Positions 51,394 through 61,531 of a stretch of 64,000 bases of DNA are shown here, in pieces (positions within the stretch are counted from its first letter, which is position 1; each line of letters opens with the position of its first letter). Made by a program: the position numbers and the translations under genes. This DNA is from Variovorax paradoxus (GTDB lineage Bacteria; Pseudomonadota; Gammaproteobacteria; Burkholderiales; Burkholderiaceae_C), in contig NZ_JXQQ01000028.1 in the NCBI RefSeq assembly GCF_000834655.1, positions 124,001-188,000 of the forward strand, written 5' to 3'. The notes below the pieces were generated by a model. The model was given only the letters and a program-made list of their open reading frames with translations. It was not told the origin of the DNA and searched no databases.

Positions 51394-51426
51394 CAAACAA
51401 AAATGGCCTTGAAAGCCGTTTGTTTG
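51394..51426. promoter_or_regulatory. long imperfect inverted repeat in the FAD/Bug divergent promoter region
   Basis: CAAACAAAAATGGC and GCCGTTTGTTTG, separated by 7 bases, form a near-perfect dyad in an unusually AT-rich 165-base gap between the divergent FAD oxidoreductase and Bug genes. It may be an operator for the operons on both sides. It does not match the TTGCA-N6-TGCAA type assigned to IclR. Confidence 0.4.
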
Positions 51427-51501
51427 GGGTATTCCCTAGTCAATATGGATTTTTATGATTTTCTAAATCAATATAAGAAGGACATTCCAACGGAGACATC
51501 G

Positions 51502-52497
51502 ATGAAGAAACTCAACGGCACCCGCCGTGCATTCGGCGCGGCCCTCGGCGCCGCGGCCTTGCTGGGTCTGGCGCCGCTCGCGTTCGCGCAGGACTTTCCG
51601 TCGCGCAGCAAACCGATCCGCATCGTCGTGGGCTTCACCGCCGGCGGCGGCACCGACGCGCAGGCGCGCATCGTGGCGCAGAAGCTCGGCGAGGTGCTGG
51701 GCACCAGCGTGATCGTGGACAACCGCCCCGGCGCGAGCACCATGCTCGCGGCCAACGAGGTGTCGCGCGCGCTGCCCGACGGCTACACGCTGCTGTACGC
51801 GCCCTCCTCCACCATGGCGCAGAACCCGCACACCTTCGCGCAGGTGCCCTACGACCCGTTCAAGGACTTCACCGCCATCTCGATGGGCGGGCGCGGGCCG
51901 CTGGTGCTGTCGGTGAGCACCACGGTGCCCGCCAACAACGTGAAGGAACTGGTGGCCTACGTGAAGGCCAACCCCGGCAAGGTGAGCTATGCCTCGTTCG
52001 GCGCGGGCACCTCCTCGCACATCTACGGCGAGGCCTTCGTGAAGAAGACCGGCGTCGATGCGGTGCACATCCCCTACAAGGGCGGCTCGGACGCGGCCAA
52101 GGACCTGATCGGCGGGCGCGTGCAGTACATGTTCGATTCGGCCTCGTCGGCCGTCATCACCTCGGCCTCGGGCAAGGTGAAGATCCTCGCGATCGCGGCG
52201 AACGCGCGCATCCCGGCGCTGCCCGACGTGCCCACCTTCGCCGAGCAAGGCATCGCGGGCCTGGACCTGCCGAGCTGGCTCGGCTTCTACGGGCCGGCGC
52301 ACATGCCCGCGCCGGTGGTCGCCCGGCTCAATGCGGCGCTCACGCAGGTGCTGGCGATGCCGCAGGTGCGCGAGTTCTATCGAACGGGCGGGTACGAAGC
52401 CGGCGCGACGACGCCGGAAGAATTTGCAGGCATCACCCGCACGACCTACGAGCGCTGGGGCGCCATGGTTCAGCAGGTAGGCTTGGCCAAGCAATGA
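51502..52497 (+). CDS. Bug-family tripartite tricarboxylate transporter substrate-binding protein (tandem copy 1)
   Basis: A 331-residue Bug receptor. CGGAGACATCG precedes the ATG at 51502. The signal peptide ends AFAQ and the mature protein begins FPSRSKPIRIVVGFTAGGGTD; IPYKGGSDAAKDLIGGRVQ is the family landmark. It is followed by a second, closely similar Bug gene with an ATGA overlap. Both lie opposite the FAD oxidoreductase/aconitase X operon and probably bind its substrate. Confidence 0.9.
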   Translation: MKKLNGTRRAFGAALGAAALLGLAPLAFAQDFPSRSKPIRIVVGFTAGGGTDAQARIVAQKLGEVLGTSVIVDNRPGASTMLAANEVSRALPDGYTLLYAPSSTMAQNPHTFAQVPYDPFKDFTAISMGGRGPLVLSVSTTVPANNVKELVAYVKANPGKVSYASFGAGTSSHIYGEAFVKKTGVDAVHIPYKGGSDAAKDLIGGRVQYMFDSASSAVITSASGKVKILAIAANARIPALPDVPTFAEQGIAGLDLPSWLGFYGPAHMPAPVVARLNAALTQVLAMPQVREFYRTGGYEAGATTPEEFAGITRTTYERWGAMVQQVGLAKQ

Positions 52498-53498
52498 CCA
52501 CCGCTTTCGTTTTCTCCCGGCGCCGCATCGCCGCGTGGCTCGCGCTGGGCGCGGTCGCCTTGCCGCTCGCTTCGCCCGCCGCCTCGCCCGCGGACTTTCC
52601 GGAAAAGGGCCGCAGCATCCGCATCGTGCTTGGCCTCGCGGCGGGCGGCGCCTCCGATTCGCAGGTGCGCTTCGTCGCCAACAAACTCGGCGAGGTGCTG
52701 CAGACGCCTGTCATCGTCGAGAACCGGCCGGGCGCGAGCTTCATCCTCGCGACCGAGGAGGTGATCCGCGCGGCGCCCGACGGCTACACCTTCATGTACG
52801 CGCCCTCTTCCGTGGTCGCGCAGAACCCGCAGACGCTGGCGCAGGTGCGCTACGACCCGTTCAAGGACCTGACGCCCATCTCGCTCGGCGCGCGTGGGCC
52901 TCTTGTGCTGACGGTGCACACCAGCGTGCCGGCGCGCAACGTGCAGGAGCTGGTCGCCTACATCAAGGCCAACCCCGGAAAGATGAGCTACGCCTCGTTC
53001 GGCACCGGCACCTCGTCGCACATCTACGGCGAGGCCTTTGCGCGGCAGGCCGGGCTCGACGTGGTGCACGTGCCCTACAAGGGCGGCGCGGATGCGGCGA
53101 AGGACTTTCTCGCGGGCCGCGTGCAGTACTACTTCGACGCGGCGCCCAACGCCATCCAGAACACGGCCACCGGCAAGGTGCGCATGCTGGCGGTGGCGGC
53201 GCCCAGGCGCAGCGCGATGCTGCCCGACGTGCCCACGATGACCGAGCAAGGCGTGAGCGGTGTCGACATGGCGAGCTGGCTCGGCTTCTACGGGCCTGCG
53301 CGCATGCCGGCACCGGTGGTCGCGAAGCTCAACGCGGCGCTCGCGCAGGTGCTGGCGATGCCGGCCACGCGCGACTTCTTCCGCCAGGGTGCCTACGAAG
53401 CCGAGTCGTCCACGCCGCAGCAACTGGCCGAGCTGACGCGCACGACCTACGACCAGTGGGCCGAGACCATTCGCAAGCTCGGCCTCACGAAGCAGTAG
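52494..53498 (+). CDS. Bug-family tripartite tricarboxylate transporter substrate-binding protein (tandem copy 2)
   Basis: A 334-residue paralogue of the preceding gene: long stretches match (YAPSS, AQNPQTLAQVRYDPFKDL, YASFGTGTSSHIYGEAF, WLGFYGPARMPAPVVAKLN). The signal peptide ends ASPAAS. It overlaps copy 1 by 4 bases and would be translated from the same mRNA. Divergence around the presumed ligand loops suggests related but not identical ligands, for example stereoisomers. No TctA/TctB genes are adjacent. It converges on the alpha/beta-hydrolase gene. Confidence 0.9.
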   Translation: MTTAFVFSRRRIAAWLALGAVALPLASPAASPADFPEKGRSIRIVLGLAAGGASDSQVRFVANKLGEVLQTPVIVENRPGASFILATEEVIRAAPDGYTFMYAPSSVVAQNPQTLAQVRYDPFKDLTPISLGARGPLVLTVHTSVPARNVQELVAYIKANPGKMSYASFGTGTSSHIYGEAFARQAGLDVVHVPYKGGADAAKDFLAGRVQYYFDAAPNAIQNTATGKVRMLAVAAPRRSAMLPDVPTMTEQGVSGVDMASWLGFYGPARMPAPVVAKLNAALAQVLAMPATRDFFRQGAYEAESSTPQQLAELTRTTYDQWAETIRKLGLTKQ

Positions 53499-53510
53499 CG
53501 AGGGCGAAGT

Positions 53511-54365
53511 TCAGCCGAAGAAATTGCGCAGCTGCGCATTGGTCTCGGCGGCGCGCTCGTACTGCACCCAGTGCCCCGCGCCGTCGACGACCACGCCTTC
53601 GCGGTTCGGCCCCTCGCTCGCGAGCAGCGCCACGAGCGGACGCGGATCGGCCGTCACGTCGTACTCGCCCCAGAGCAGAAGCGTCGGCACGCCCAGCGTG
53701 TCGAGCGCTTTGCGCAGGCCACCGGCCTGCGACACCTCCTTGCTGCGAAAACGCGTGCCGTGGCACGAGACGTCGTGGATCTCGAAGGCCAGCGGGTCGA
53801 TGGCCGCGGTGTCGTGCAGCATCAGCGCGCCCAGGTTGTGCAGCAGCGCGGCGCGCTCGGCTTCGCGGTCGGGGGCGGCGCGCCAGTTGATCATCTGGGC
53901 CGTCATGCGGCGCAGCGTGCCGTGGCCGCCGCTGCCCAGGAGCGCGAGCTTGCGCACTACGCCGCGCTGCACCGCGAAGCGCGCGGCGGTGAGGCCGCCG
54001 AAGGAGAAGCCGCCCAGGTCGATGGGCGTGCCCGCGCCGACGAGCGCATCGAGCGTGCCGCCGAGCGCGTTCAGCAAGGGCAGCAGCGAGTCTTCGCCGG
54101 GCGCCACGCGCGGCAACCCATCGGAATCGTGGAAGCCCGGCATGTCGGGCAGGAGCAGCGTGCGTTGGGCCGACAGGGCCTCGGCATTGCGCAGCCAGTG
54201 CATCCAGCTGCCGTGGCCGCCGTGCAGCAGCACGATGGGCGGCTGCGTGGTGTCGGTGCCGAAGCGGCGCCAGCGCACGCGCACGCCTTCGTGCACGGGG
54301 TCGTGATGGGTGGAGAGCGCGTCGATGCGGGCAATGCATTCGGCGGGGGTCTGGGTGTCGGTCAT
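53511..54365 (-). CDS. alpha/beta fold hydrolase
   Basis: A 284-residue serine hydrolase. LLHGGHGSWMHW is the oxyanion region, GGFSFGG holds the nucleophile serine, WGEYDVTADP holds the acid, and GAGHWVQYE holds the histidine near the C-terminus. The layout resembles meta-cleavage-product hydrolases such as MhpC/BphD, but the substrate is unknown. The start overlaps the cytochrome b561 stop as ATGA, so the two are co-expressed, although a functional link is not obvious. Confidence 0.87.
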   Translation of the reverse strand: MTDTQTPAECIARIDALSTHHDPVHEGVRVRWRRFGTDTTQPPIVLLHGGHGSWMHWLRNAEALSAQRTLLLPDMPGFHDSDGLPRVAPGEDSLLPLLNALGGTLDALVGAGTPIDLGGFSFGGLTAARFAVQRGVVRKLALLGSGGHGTLRRMTAQMINWRAAPDREAERAALLHNLGALMLHDTAAIDPLAFEIHDVSCHGTRFRSKEVSQAGGLRKALDTLGVPTLLLWGEYDVTADPRPLVALLASEGPNREGVVVDGAGHWVQYERAAETNAQLRNFFG

Positions 54366-54925
54366 GGGAGCATCCGCTGGAGTTCGGCTTCGCCGTCGAG
54401 GAACTGGTGCTTCAGCGCCCCCAGCACGTGCAGGGCAAAGAGCACATAGAACACGTAGCCGGCCCAGGTGTGCACGCCGCCCAGCACCGTGTGCCAGGTC
54501 TCCTTGAGCGCCGGCTCGATGCCCGAGATCCACCCGATGCGCGGCCATTCGAAGAGGCCGAAGAGCTGCATGGGGTGCGTGGCCGCGTCTTTCCAGGCCG
54601 AATCGTGCATCCAGCCGGACAGCGGCAGCAGCACCATCAGCAGGTAGAGCACCCCGTGCGCGGCATGCGCGCCGAAACGCTCGATGCGTCCGTACGAGCC
54701 AGGCATGGCCGGCGGCCGGTGCGTTGCGCGCCACAGGATGCGCAGGATCACCAGCCCCAGCACCGTGATGCCGGTCGACTTGTGGGTGTCGATGGCGGGC
54801 CGCACCCACTCGTCGGGGTATTGGTTCACCAGGAGGATGAGGGCGATGTTGATCGCCATGAGCAGCGCAATCACCCAGTGCAGCGCGATGGCGGTTCGGG
54901 TGTAGCGGTTGTTTTGTTCGGGCAT
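54362..54925 (-). CDS. cytochrome b561 family protein
   Basis: A 187-residue inner-membrane b-type cytochrome with four predicted transmembrane helices (about 12-34, 50-65, 85-105, 145-170). Histidines for heme are in ALHWVIAL, THKST, HAAHGVLY and ALHVLG. Members move electrons from ubiquinol to various acceptors. It is the first gene of a two-gene transcript with the alpha/beta-hydrolase. It is divergent from the glycosyltransferase across 80 bases. Confidence 0.9.
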   Translation of the reverse strand: MPEQNNRYTRTAIALHWVIALLMAINIALILLVNQYPDEWVRPAIDTHKSTGITVLGLVILRILWRATHRPPAMPGSYGRIERFGAHAAHGVLYLLMVLLPLSGWMHDSAWKDAATHPMQLFGLFEWPRIGWISGIEPALKETWHTVLGGVHTWAGYVFYVLFALHVLGALKHQFLDGEAELQRMLP

Positions 54926-55005
54926 GGGGGAATTTTCGGGGCTGGACGCACTCAGTCTTCGGCGCGCCCGATTGTCCCGGCATTGCCCCGGGCCTTCCGG
55001 GCGCC

Positions 55006-56583
55006 TTGAAACCGCTGGTCGGGTTCTTGCGTACTCCGTTTGCCGTGCCGCTCACACGGCGCCTCTTCAGTTTCCGCAGCTTTCTCTTGAACGATTCACT
55101 CCAACGCGCGTTCGTGGCCGCATCGCCGCGGCTCTCCCCGCCCGCCACGCCGCTGCGAAGCTGGCTGATCCACGGCGGCGTGCTCGCGCTCTGGGCGCTG
55201 CTGTTCGCCATGGCGTTTCGCATCGGCAACGTGCGTGCCTGGTCGGTGGGCGTGGCCTACGTGCTGTACGACACCGTGCTGCTGCTGTTCGTGGGCTGGA
55301 AGACCTTGCCGATCCTGCGGACCGTGCAGCGCCCGCCACCCGCCCCCATCGGCGCTCCGGAAGGCAACGCGCGCCGCACCACGCTGGGCGTGATCGTCGC
55401 CTCGCACAACGAGGCCGCGGTGCTGCCGGTCACGCTCGCCGCGCTGCTCGGGCAAAGCGACAGGCCCGACCGCATCGTGATCGCGGACGACGGCTCCACC
55501 GACGCCACCGCCGAGCTGCTCACATCCCGCTACGGCCTCACGGCACCGGCGCCAGGTGCACCGAGCGCGCTGAGCGAGGCCAGCACCCTGCACCCCGGGC
55601 TCTACTGGCTGCGCCTGCCCCACGGCGGCAAGGCGGTGGCGCTCAATGCGGCCATGCAGTGCATCGACACCGACACCGTGCTCACCGTGGACGGCGACAC
55701 GCTGCTCGACAAGGAGGCCATCGGCGCGGTGCGCCGCGCGTTCGCCGCGGAGCCGAACCTGGTGGCGGCCACCGGCGTCATCACCCCCGTGTGCAGCCGC
55801 ACGCTGGCCGGACGCTGCTTCCAGTGGTTCCAGACCTACGAGTACATCCGCAACTTTCTCTCGCGCTATGCGTGGATGCGGGTCAACGGGCTGCTGCTGA
55901 TCTCGGGCGCCTTTGCCGGCTTCCGGCTCGACGCGGTGCGCGCGGTGGGCGGTTTCGACACCGACTGCCTGGTCGAAGACTACGAGCTCATCCACCGGCT
56001 GCACCGGCACTCGGAGGCACACGGCCTCGCCTGGACCGTGCGCGTGCTCGGCGACGCGCAGGCCCACACCGATGCGCCCAGCAGCACCGGCGCCTTCCTG
56101 CGGCAACGCCGCCGCTGGTTCGGAGGCTTCCTGCAAACGCAGTACTGGTACCGCGCGATGGTGGGCGACCGGCGCTACGGCTGGCTGGGCACGCTGATGC
56201 TGCCGGTGAAAGCCATCGACACGCTGCAGCCGCTCTACGGGCTGGCCGCCTTCGGTCTCTTGCTGATGTACCTGGTGCGCGGCGACTTCGGCGTGCTCGC
56301 GCCGGTGGCGGGGGTGATCGGCGCGAAGATCGTGCTCGACCTGGCCTTTCACTTGTGGTCGGTGCACCTTTACAGGCGCTGGGTCGGCCGACCCGGCGAA
56401 GCCCACATGGCGCAGGCCTTCCTGGCCGCGCTGGTAGAGCCCTTCACCTTCCAGATCCTTCGGCACACCGGCGCCGCGTGGGGCTGGTGGACCTTCCTGA
56501 CCGGCCGCGGCACCTGGGGGCAGCAAACCCGCGTCGGGCTCGTCGATGCCGAAGGCGCCGGGCGCCACGGCCCCCGGCCCTGA
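55006..56583 (+). CDS. membrane family 2 glycosyltransferase
   Basis: A processive-type family 2 glycosyltransferase of about 500 residues. Two N-terminal transmembrane helices (about 52-70 and 78-100) precede the cytosolic domain with VIVASHNEA, ADDGSTD, the VDGD metal motif, EDYEL and the R-Q-R-R-R-W form of QxxRW. Further transmembrane segments follow at the C-terminus. This layout fits poly-N-acetylglucosamine, hyaluronan or cellulose-like synthases, but no export or modification partners are adjacent, so the product is unknown. The start is uncertain: TTG at 55006 gives the longest frame, and later TTG/GTG codons are possible. Confidence 0.85.
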   Translation: MKPLVGFLRTPFAVPLTRRLFSFRSFLLNDSLQRAFVAASPRLSPPATPLRSWLIHGGVLALWALLFAMAFRIGNVRAWSVGVAYVLYDTVLLLFVGWKTLPILRTVQRPPPAPIGAPEGNARRTTLGVIVASHNEAAVLPVTLAALLGQSDRPDRIVIADDGSTDATAELLTSRYGLTAPAPGAPSALSEASTLHPGLYWLRLPHGGKAVALNAAMQCIDTDTVLTVDGDTLLDKEAIGAVRRAFAAEPNLVAATGVITPVCSRTLAGRCFQWFQTYEYIRNFLSRYAWMRVNGLLLISGAFAGFRLDAVRAVGGFDTDCLVEDYELIHRLHRHSEAHGLAWTVRVLGDAQAHTDAPSSTGAFLRQRRRWFGGFLQTQYWYRAMVGDRRYGWLGTLMLPVKAIDTLQPLYGLAAFGLLLMYLVRGDFGVLAPVAGVIGAKIVLDLAFHLWSVHLYRRWVGRPGEAHMAQAFLAALVEPFTFQILRHTGAAWGWWTFLTGRGTWGQQTRVGLVDAEGAGRHGPRP

Positions 56584-56611
56584 CCTGCGCCGCAACCCGG
56601 CTCGCGCTCCG

Positions 56612-57475
56612 TCAGACCGCGCCGAAGCGATAGCTCGAGACCACCAGGCCGCCCATGAAGGCGTCCTCGTGGTAGACGCGCTCGCCGGCCTCGCCCTCGG
56701 CCGCGCCGACCGCGACCATCAGCGGAATCAGGTGCTCCTCGCGCGGATGCGCCATGCGCGCGGCGGGCGCCGCTTCCCACGCCTGCAGATGCGCGGCGCG
56801 TTCGGCCGGCGCGCCCTTCACCACCGCGGCGTCGAGCCAGTCGTCGAAAGCCTTGGACACGCCGTGCGCCTGCGGGCCGAAGTTGCGCAGGTTGTGATAG
56901 CTCAATCCGCTACCGACGATCAGCACGTCCTCGTCGCGCAGCGGCGCGAGCGCACGTCCCAGCGCCAGGTGCTCGGCCGGATCGAGACCGCGACGCAGCG
57001 ACAGCTGCACCACCGGCACATCGGCCTTCGGGTAGATCGCGGCCATCGGCGAGAACATGCCGTGGTCGTAGCCGCGCTCGGGGTCGATCTGCACCGGCAG
57101 GCCGGCCGCCGCGATGAGCGACTGCACGCGCTGCGCGAGTTCGGGCGAGCCCGGCGCGTCGTAGCGCACTTCGTAGGTGTGGGGCGGGAAGCCGCCGTAG
57201 TCGTAGATCATGGGCGGCCTGGGGTTGCCCTGCACCGTGAAAGCCGGGGCCTCCCAATGCGCCGACACCATGAGGATGGCCTTGGGCGTGCGCCCGATCT
57301 GCCGCGGCATGTCGGCGAGCGAGGCGGCCAGCTGGTCGTAGGTGGCGCCCATCTCCTTCTTCATCCAGGGCCAGGGGCCGCCGCCGTGGGAGATGAAGTA
57401 CGTAGGGAGGCGGGAAGTTGTGTTGTCGTGGGCCAAGTCGATGCTCCTTGAAGGCGTTGGATCGACTGTAGACAT
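56612..57475 (-). CDS. DODA-type class III extradiol ring-cleavage dioxygenase
   Basis: A 287-residue non-haem iron or zinc enzyme of the 4,5-DOPA-dioxygenase/YgiD type. Metal-site histidines are in FISHGGGPWP, YDHGMFSP and SAHWEAP; a catalytic-type histidine is in YHNLRNFG. Substrates are catechol-like; chromosomal members are poorly characterised. ATG 57475 was chosen. It is divergent from a LysR gene across 61 bases that contain two related dyads, so LysR control is likely. Confidence 0.85.
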   Translation of the reverse strand: MSTVDPTPSRSIDLAHDNTTSRLPTYFISHGGGPWPWMKKEMGATYDQLAASLADMPRQIGRTPKAILMVSAHWEAPAFTVQGNPRPPMIYDYGGFPPHTYEVRYDAPGSPELAQRVQSLIAAAGLPVQIDPERGYDHGMFSPMAAIYPKADVPVVQLSLRRGLDPAEHLALGRALAPLRDEDVLIVGSGLSYHNLRNFGPQAHGVSKAFDDWLDAAVVKGAPAERAAHLQAWEAAPAARMAHPREEHLIPLMVAVGAAEGEAGERVYHEDAFMGGLVVSSYRFGAV

Positions 57476-57530
57476 TTCCTGAAAAGAAATCGACCGGCTA
57501 CGATGCATCGAATCATTTCTCCTGAGGAAA
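57474..57530. promoter_or_regulatory. pair of related dyads between the dioxygenase and lysR
   Basis: ATTTCCTGAAAAGAAAT (57474-57490) and ATTTCTCCTGAGGAAA (57515-57530) are similar elements, each with inverted ATTTC/GAAAT-like ends, about 25 bases apart in the divergent gap. The pair resembles LysR recognition and activation half-sites. The first overlaps the dioxygenase start codon; the second ends 6 bases before the lysR ATG. Confidence 0.45.
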
Positions 57531-57536
57531 CCATCG

Positions 57537-58472
57537 ATGGACCGCATGACCAGCCTGCGCGTGTTCCGCGAGGTCGTCGAAGCCGGCAGCTTCACGGCCG
57601 CGGCCGAGCGGCTTTCGATGTCGCCCCCCATGGCGAGCAAGCACGTCGCGCAGTTGGAGAAGTCGCTCGGCGCGCGCCTCCTGCACCGCTCCAGCCGCCA
57701 CCTGAGCCTGACCGAGGCCGGCACCGCCTGGTACGAGCAGAGCCGCCGCGCGCTCGACCTGCTCGATGCAGCCGAGGCCGCGATCGGCCAGACGAGCGAG
57801 GCGCCGCGGGGCCAGCTCAAGGTGAGCGCGCCCGTGTGGTGCGCCACGCCGCGTTTCGCGCGCGTGCTCGCCGACTATCGCGAGCGATTTCCGGAAGTGC
57901 TGGTCGACATGCACCTGGAGAACCGCAAGGTCGATCTCGCGGCCGACGGCTACGACCTCGCGTTGCGCGCCACGCAGGAGCCCTCGCCCGCATTGATTGC
58001 GCGGCCGCTGTGCCGCGTGCCCTTTCACCTCGCGGGCACGCCTGATTATTTGAAGCGCATGGGCGGCTGCCCCGCGCTGCCGGCCGACCTGTCGCGGCTG
58101 GGCGCGATCGTGCCGAGCTACGTGAACCTAGACAACCTCGCGCTCAAGGGGCCGGGCGGGCGGATGCTGCCGCTGCGCCTCGCGCCGGCCATGCGCTCCG
58201 ACGACACCACGCTCACGCTGCACGCGGTGCATGCGGGCATGGGCATCGCGTTCATGCCGCTGTGGCTCATCGACGACGACCTCGCAGAGGGCCGCCTCGT
58301 GCGGCTGCTTCCGGAGTACGAGGCCGAGCCGGTCACGCTCTTTGCGGTGTACACGAGCCGGCAGTACATGGCGCCCAAGCTGCGTACTTTCATCGACTTC
58401 CTGGGCGAGCGGCTCGGCGCACTGGAACCAAAGGCAACGCCGCCCGACACCGCGAAGCCGCGCAGGCGCTAG
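57537..58472 (+). CDS. LysR family transcriptional regulator
   Basis: A 311-residue LysR regulator of the CrgA/DsdC-like group. MTSLRVFREVVEAGSFTAAA and MSPPMASKHVAQLE form the helix-turn-helix; the effector domain follows, with a basic C-terminal tail. It is divergent from the DODA-type dioxygenase and probably regulates it. The ABC exporter downstream starts 66 bases after its stop. Confidence 0.9.
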   Translation: MDRMTSLRVFREVVEAGSFTAAAERLSMSPPMASKHVAQLEKSLGARLLHRSSRHLSLTEAGTAWYEQSRRALDLLDAAEAAIGQTSEAPRGQLKVSAPVWCATPRFARVLADYRERFPEVLVDMHLENRKVDLAADGYDLALRATQEPSPALIARPLCRVPFHLAGTPDYLKRMGGCPALPADLSRLGAIVPSYVNLDNLALKGPGGRMLPLRLAPAMRSDDTTLTLHAVHAGMGIAFMPLWLIDDDLAEGRLVRLLPEYEAEPVTLFAVYTSRQYMAPKLRTFIDFLGERLGALEPKATPPDTAKPRRR

Positions 58473-58538
58473 CGCAACGCACCTTTTCAGGGCAAGGATT
58501 TGCGGGCGAGGCTAAAGTCCAGGGCTCTCTGGGAGACC

Positions 58539-60401
<1,863 letters not shown>

Positions 60402-60407
60402 TCGCGG

Positions 60408-60845
60408 TCAGGTCGGCAGCGCGCCGGCCTCGTACTGCGCCGCGAACTCCCCGCTCGGCGGAATCGGCTTGATGATGTCGATCAGCACCCCGTTCGGGTC
60501 GCGCGTGATGAAGTGGCGCTGGCCGAAGGCCTCGTCGCGCAGCGGCAGAAGAATCGGCAGGCCGGCCGCCTTCAGGCGGTCGTGAACGGCATCGGGGTCG
60601 TCCACCTCGAAGTTCAGCAGCAGCCCGCCCACCACCTGGCCGCGCGCGGGCGCCGGAATGGTCTCGTGGCGGCCGTCGAGCACGGCGAGGTTCACCGACG
60701 GCTCGCCCTCCAGCTGGAGGTGCACATACCAGTCGCTGGTGAAGAGCGGCACGAAACCGAAATGCGACTGATAGAAGGCGGCGGTGCCGGCCACGTCTTC
60801 GGTCATGACGACGGGGTAGTAGCTCGTGACTTTCATGGGAAGCAT
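60408..60845 (-). CDS. VOC (glyoxalase/bleomycin resistance) family protein
   Basis: A 145-residue vicinal-oxygen-chelate protein. It shows the paired beta-alpha-beta-beta-beta layout with [20 protein letters not shown] at the start and [14 protein letters not shown] at the end. Metal-binding residues cannot be fixed. The start was placed at 60845 (MLPMKV) with AAAGGAC 8 bases upstream; ATG 60836 is an alternative. It is divergent from a TetR gene with a strong palindrome between them. A detoxification role under TetR control is likely. Confidence 0.85.
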   Translation of the reverse strand: MLPMKVTSYYPVVMTEDVAGTAAFYQSHFGFVPLFTSDWYVHLQLEGEPSVNLAVLDGRHETIPAPARGQVVGGLLLNFEVDDPDAVHDRLKAAGLPILLPLRDEAFGQRHFITRDPNGVLIDIIKPIPPSGEFAAQYEAGALPT

Positions 60846-60865
60846 GGGACAGGTCCTTTCATAAA

Positions 60866-60916
60866 ACATACAGGCTGTACGTACGTTAAATACTAACCTA
60901 CAGACAGCCTGCATGT
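60866..60916. promoter_or_regulatory. paired TetR operators between VOC and tetR genes
   Basis: The first element contains TACAG-G-CTGTA (60869-60879), a perfect dyad within ACATACAG-G-CTGTACGT. The second, ACAGACAG-C-CTGCATGT at 60900-60916, is a related copy in inverted orientation. They span the 83-base divergent gap and would let one TetR repressor control both genes. Binding is inferred. Confidence 0.6.
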
Positions 60917-60928
60917 AAATTACCTTCC

Positions 60929-61510
60929 ATGGCCACCAACCGCGAACGCACCGAAAGCACCCAGCTCGCCCTGATCGAAGCCGCCCGCGCGCTCTTCGTC
61001 AGCAAGGGCTATGGCGACACTTCCACCCCCGAAATCGCGCAGGCCGCGGGCATCACGCGAGGCGCGCTGTACCACCACTTCGCGGACAAGCGCGACCTGT
61101 TCCGGCAGGTGCTGGCGCGCGAGGCGATGGCGGTTGCGGCCGACATCGAGGCCGCCACGCCGGAGCGGCTCGGCCCGCGCGAAGCGCTGCTCCAGGGCAG
61201 CGAGGCCTACCTGGACGCCATGACCGTGCCAGGCCGCACGCGGCTGCTGCTGGTCGATGGCCCTGCGGTGCTGGGCATGGCCGAGGCCATGGCGATCGAC
61301 GATGCCAACGCGGCGCAGTCGCTGCGCGAGGGCTTGAAACGGGCCGGCATGGGGCGCGGCGAAGTTTCGATCGATGCGCTGTCGCAGTTGCTGTCGGCAG
61401 CCTTCGACCGCGCCGCACTGGAGATCGATGCAGGCGCCGACGCCGCAGAGGTCCGCGCGGCCATGCGCTGGCTGATCGAGCAGGCGCTGGGCCCCGTCAG
61501 GAAACGCTAG
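60929..61510 (+). CDS. TetR/AcrR family transcriptional regulator
   Basis: A 193-residue TetR repressor. The helix-turn-helix includes [20 protein letters not shown] (about 32-51), followed by [11 protein letters not shown] and an alpha-helical ligand domain. The ATG is 12 bases after the second palindrome. It is divergent from the VOC gene, its likely target. Its stop is inside a perfect palindrome shared with the convergent tssF end. Confidence 0.9.
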   Translation: MATNRERTESTQLALIEAARALFVSKGYGDTSTPEIAQAAGITRGALYHHFADKRDLFRQVLAREAMAVAADIEAATPERLGPREALLQGSEAYLDAMTVPGRTRLLLVDGPAVLGMAEAMAIDDANAAQSLREGLKRAGMGRGEVSIDALSQLLSAAFDRAALEIDAGADAAEVRAAMRWLIEQALGPVRKR

Positions 61511-61526
61511 GGCCTGTTCAGGCCCT
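61509..61526. terminator. perfect palindrome between convergent tetR and tssF
   Basis: AGGGCCTG-TT-CAGGCCCT has an 8-base perfect stem. It starts at the tetR stop codon and ends 5 bases before the tssF stop. Position fits a bidirectional terminator. T-tracts are lacking. Confidence 0.45.
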
Positions 61527-61531
61527 GGCCC

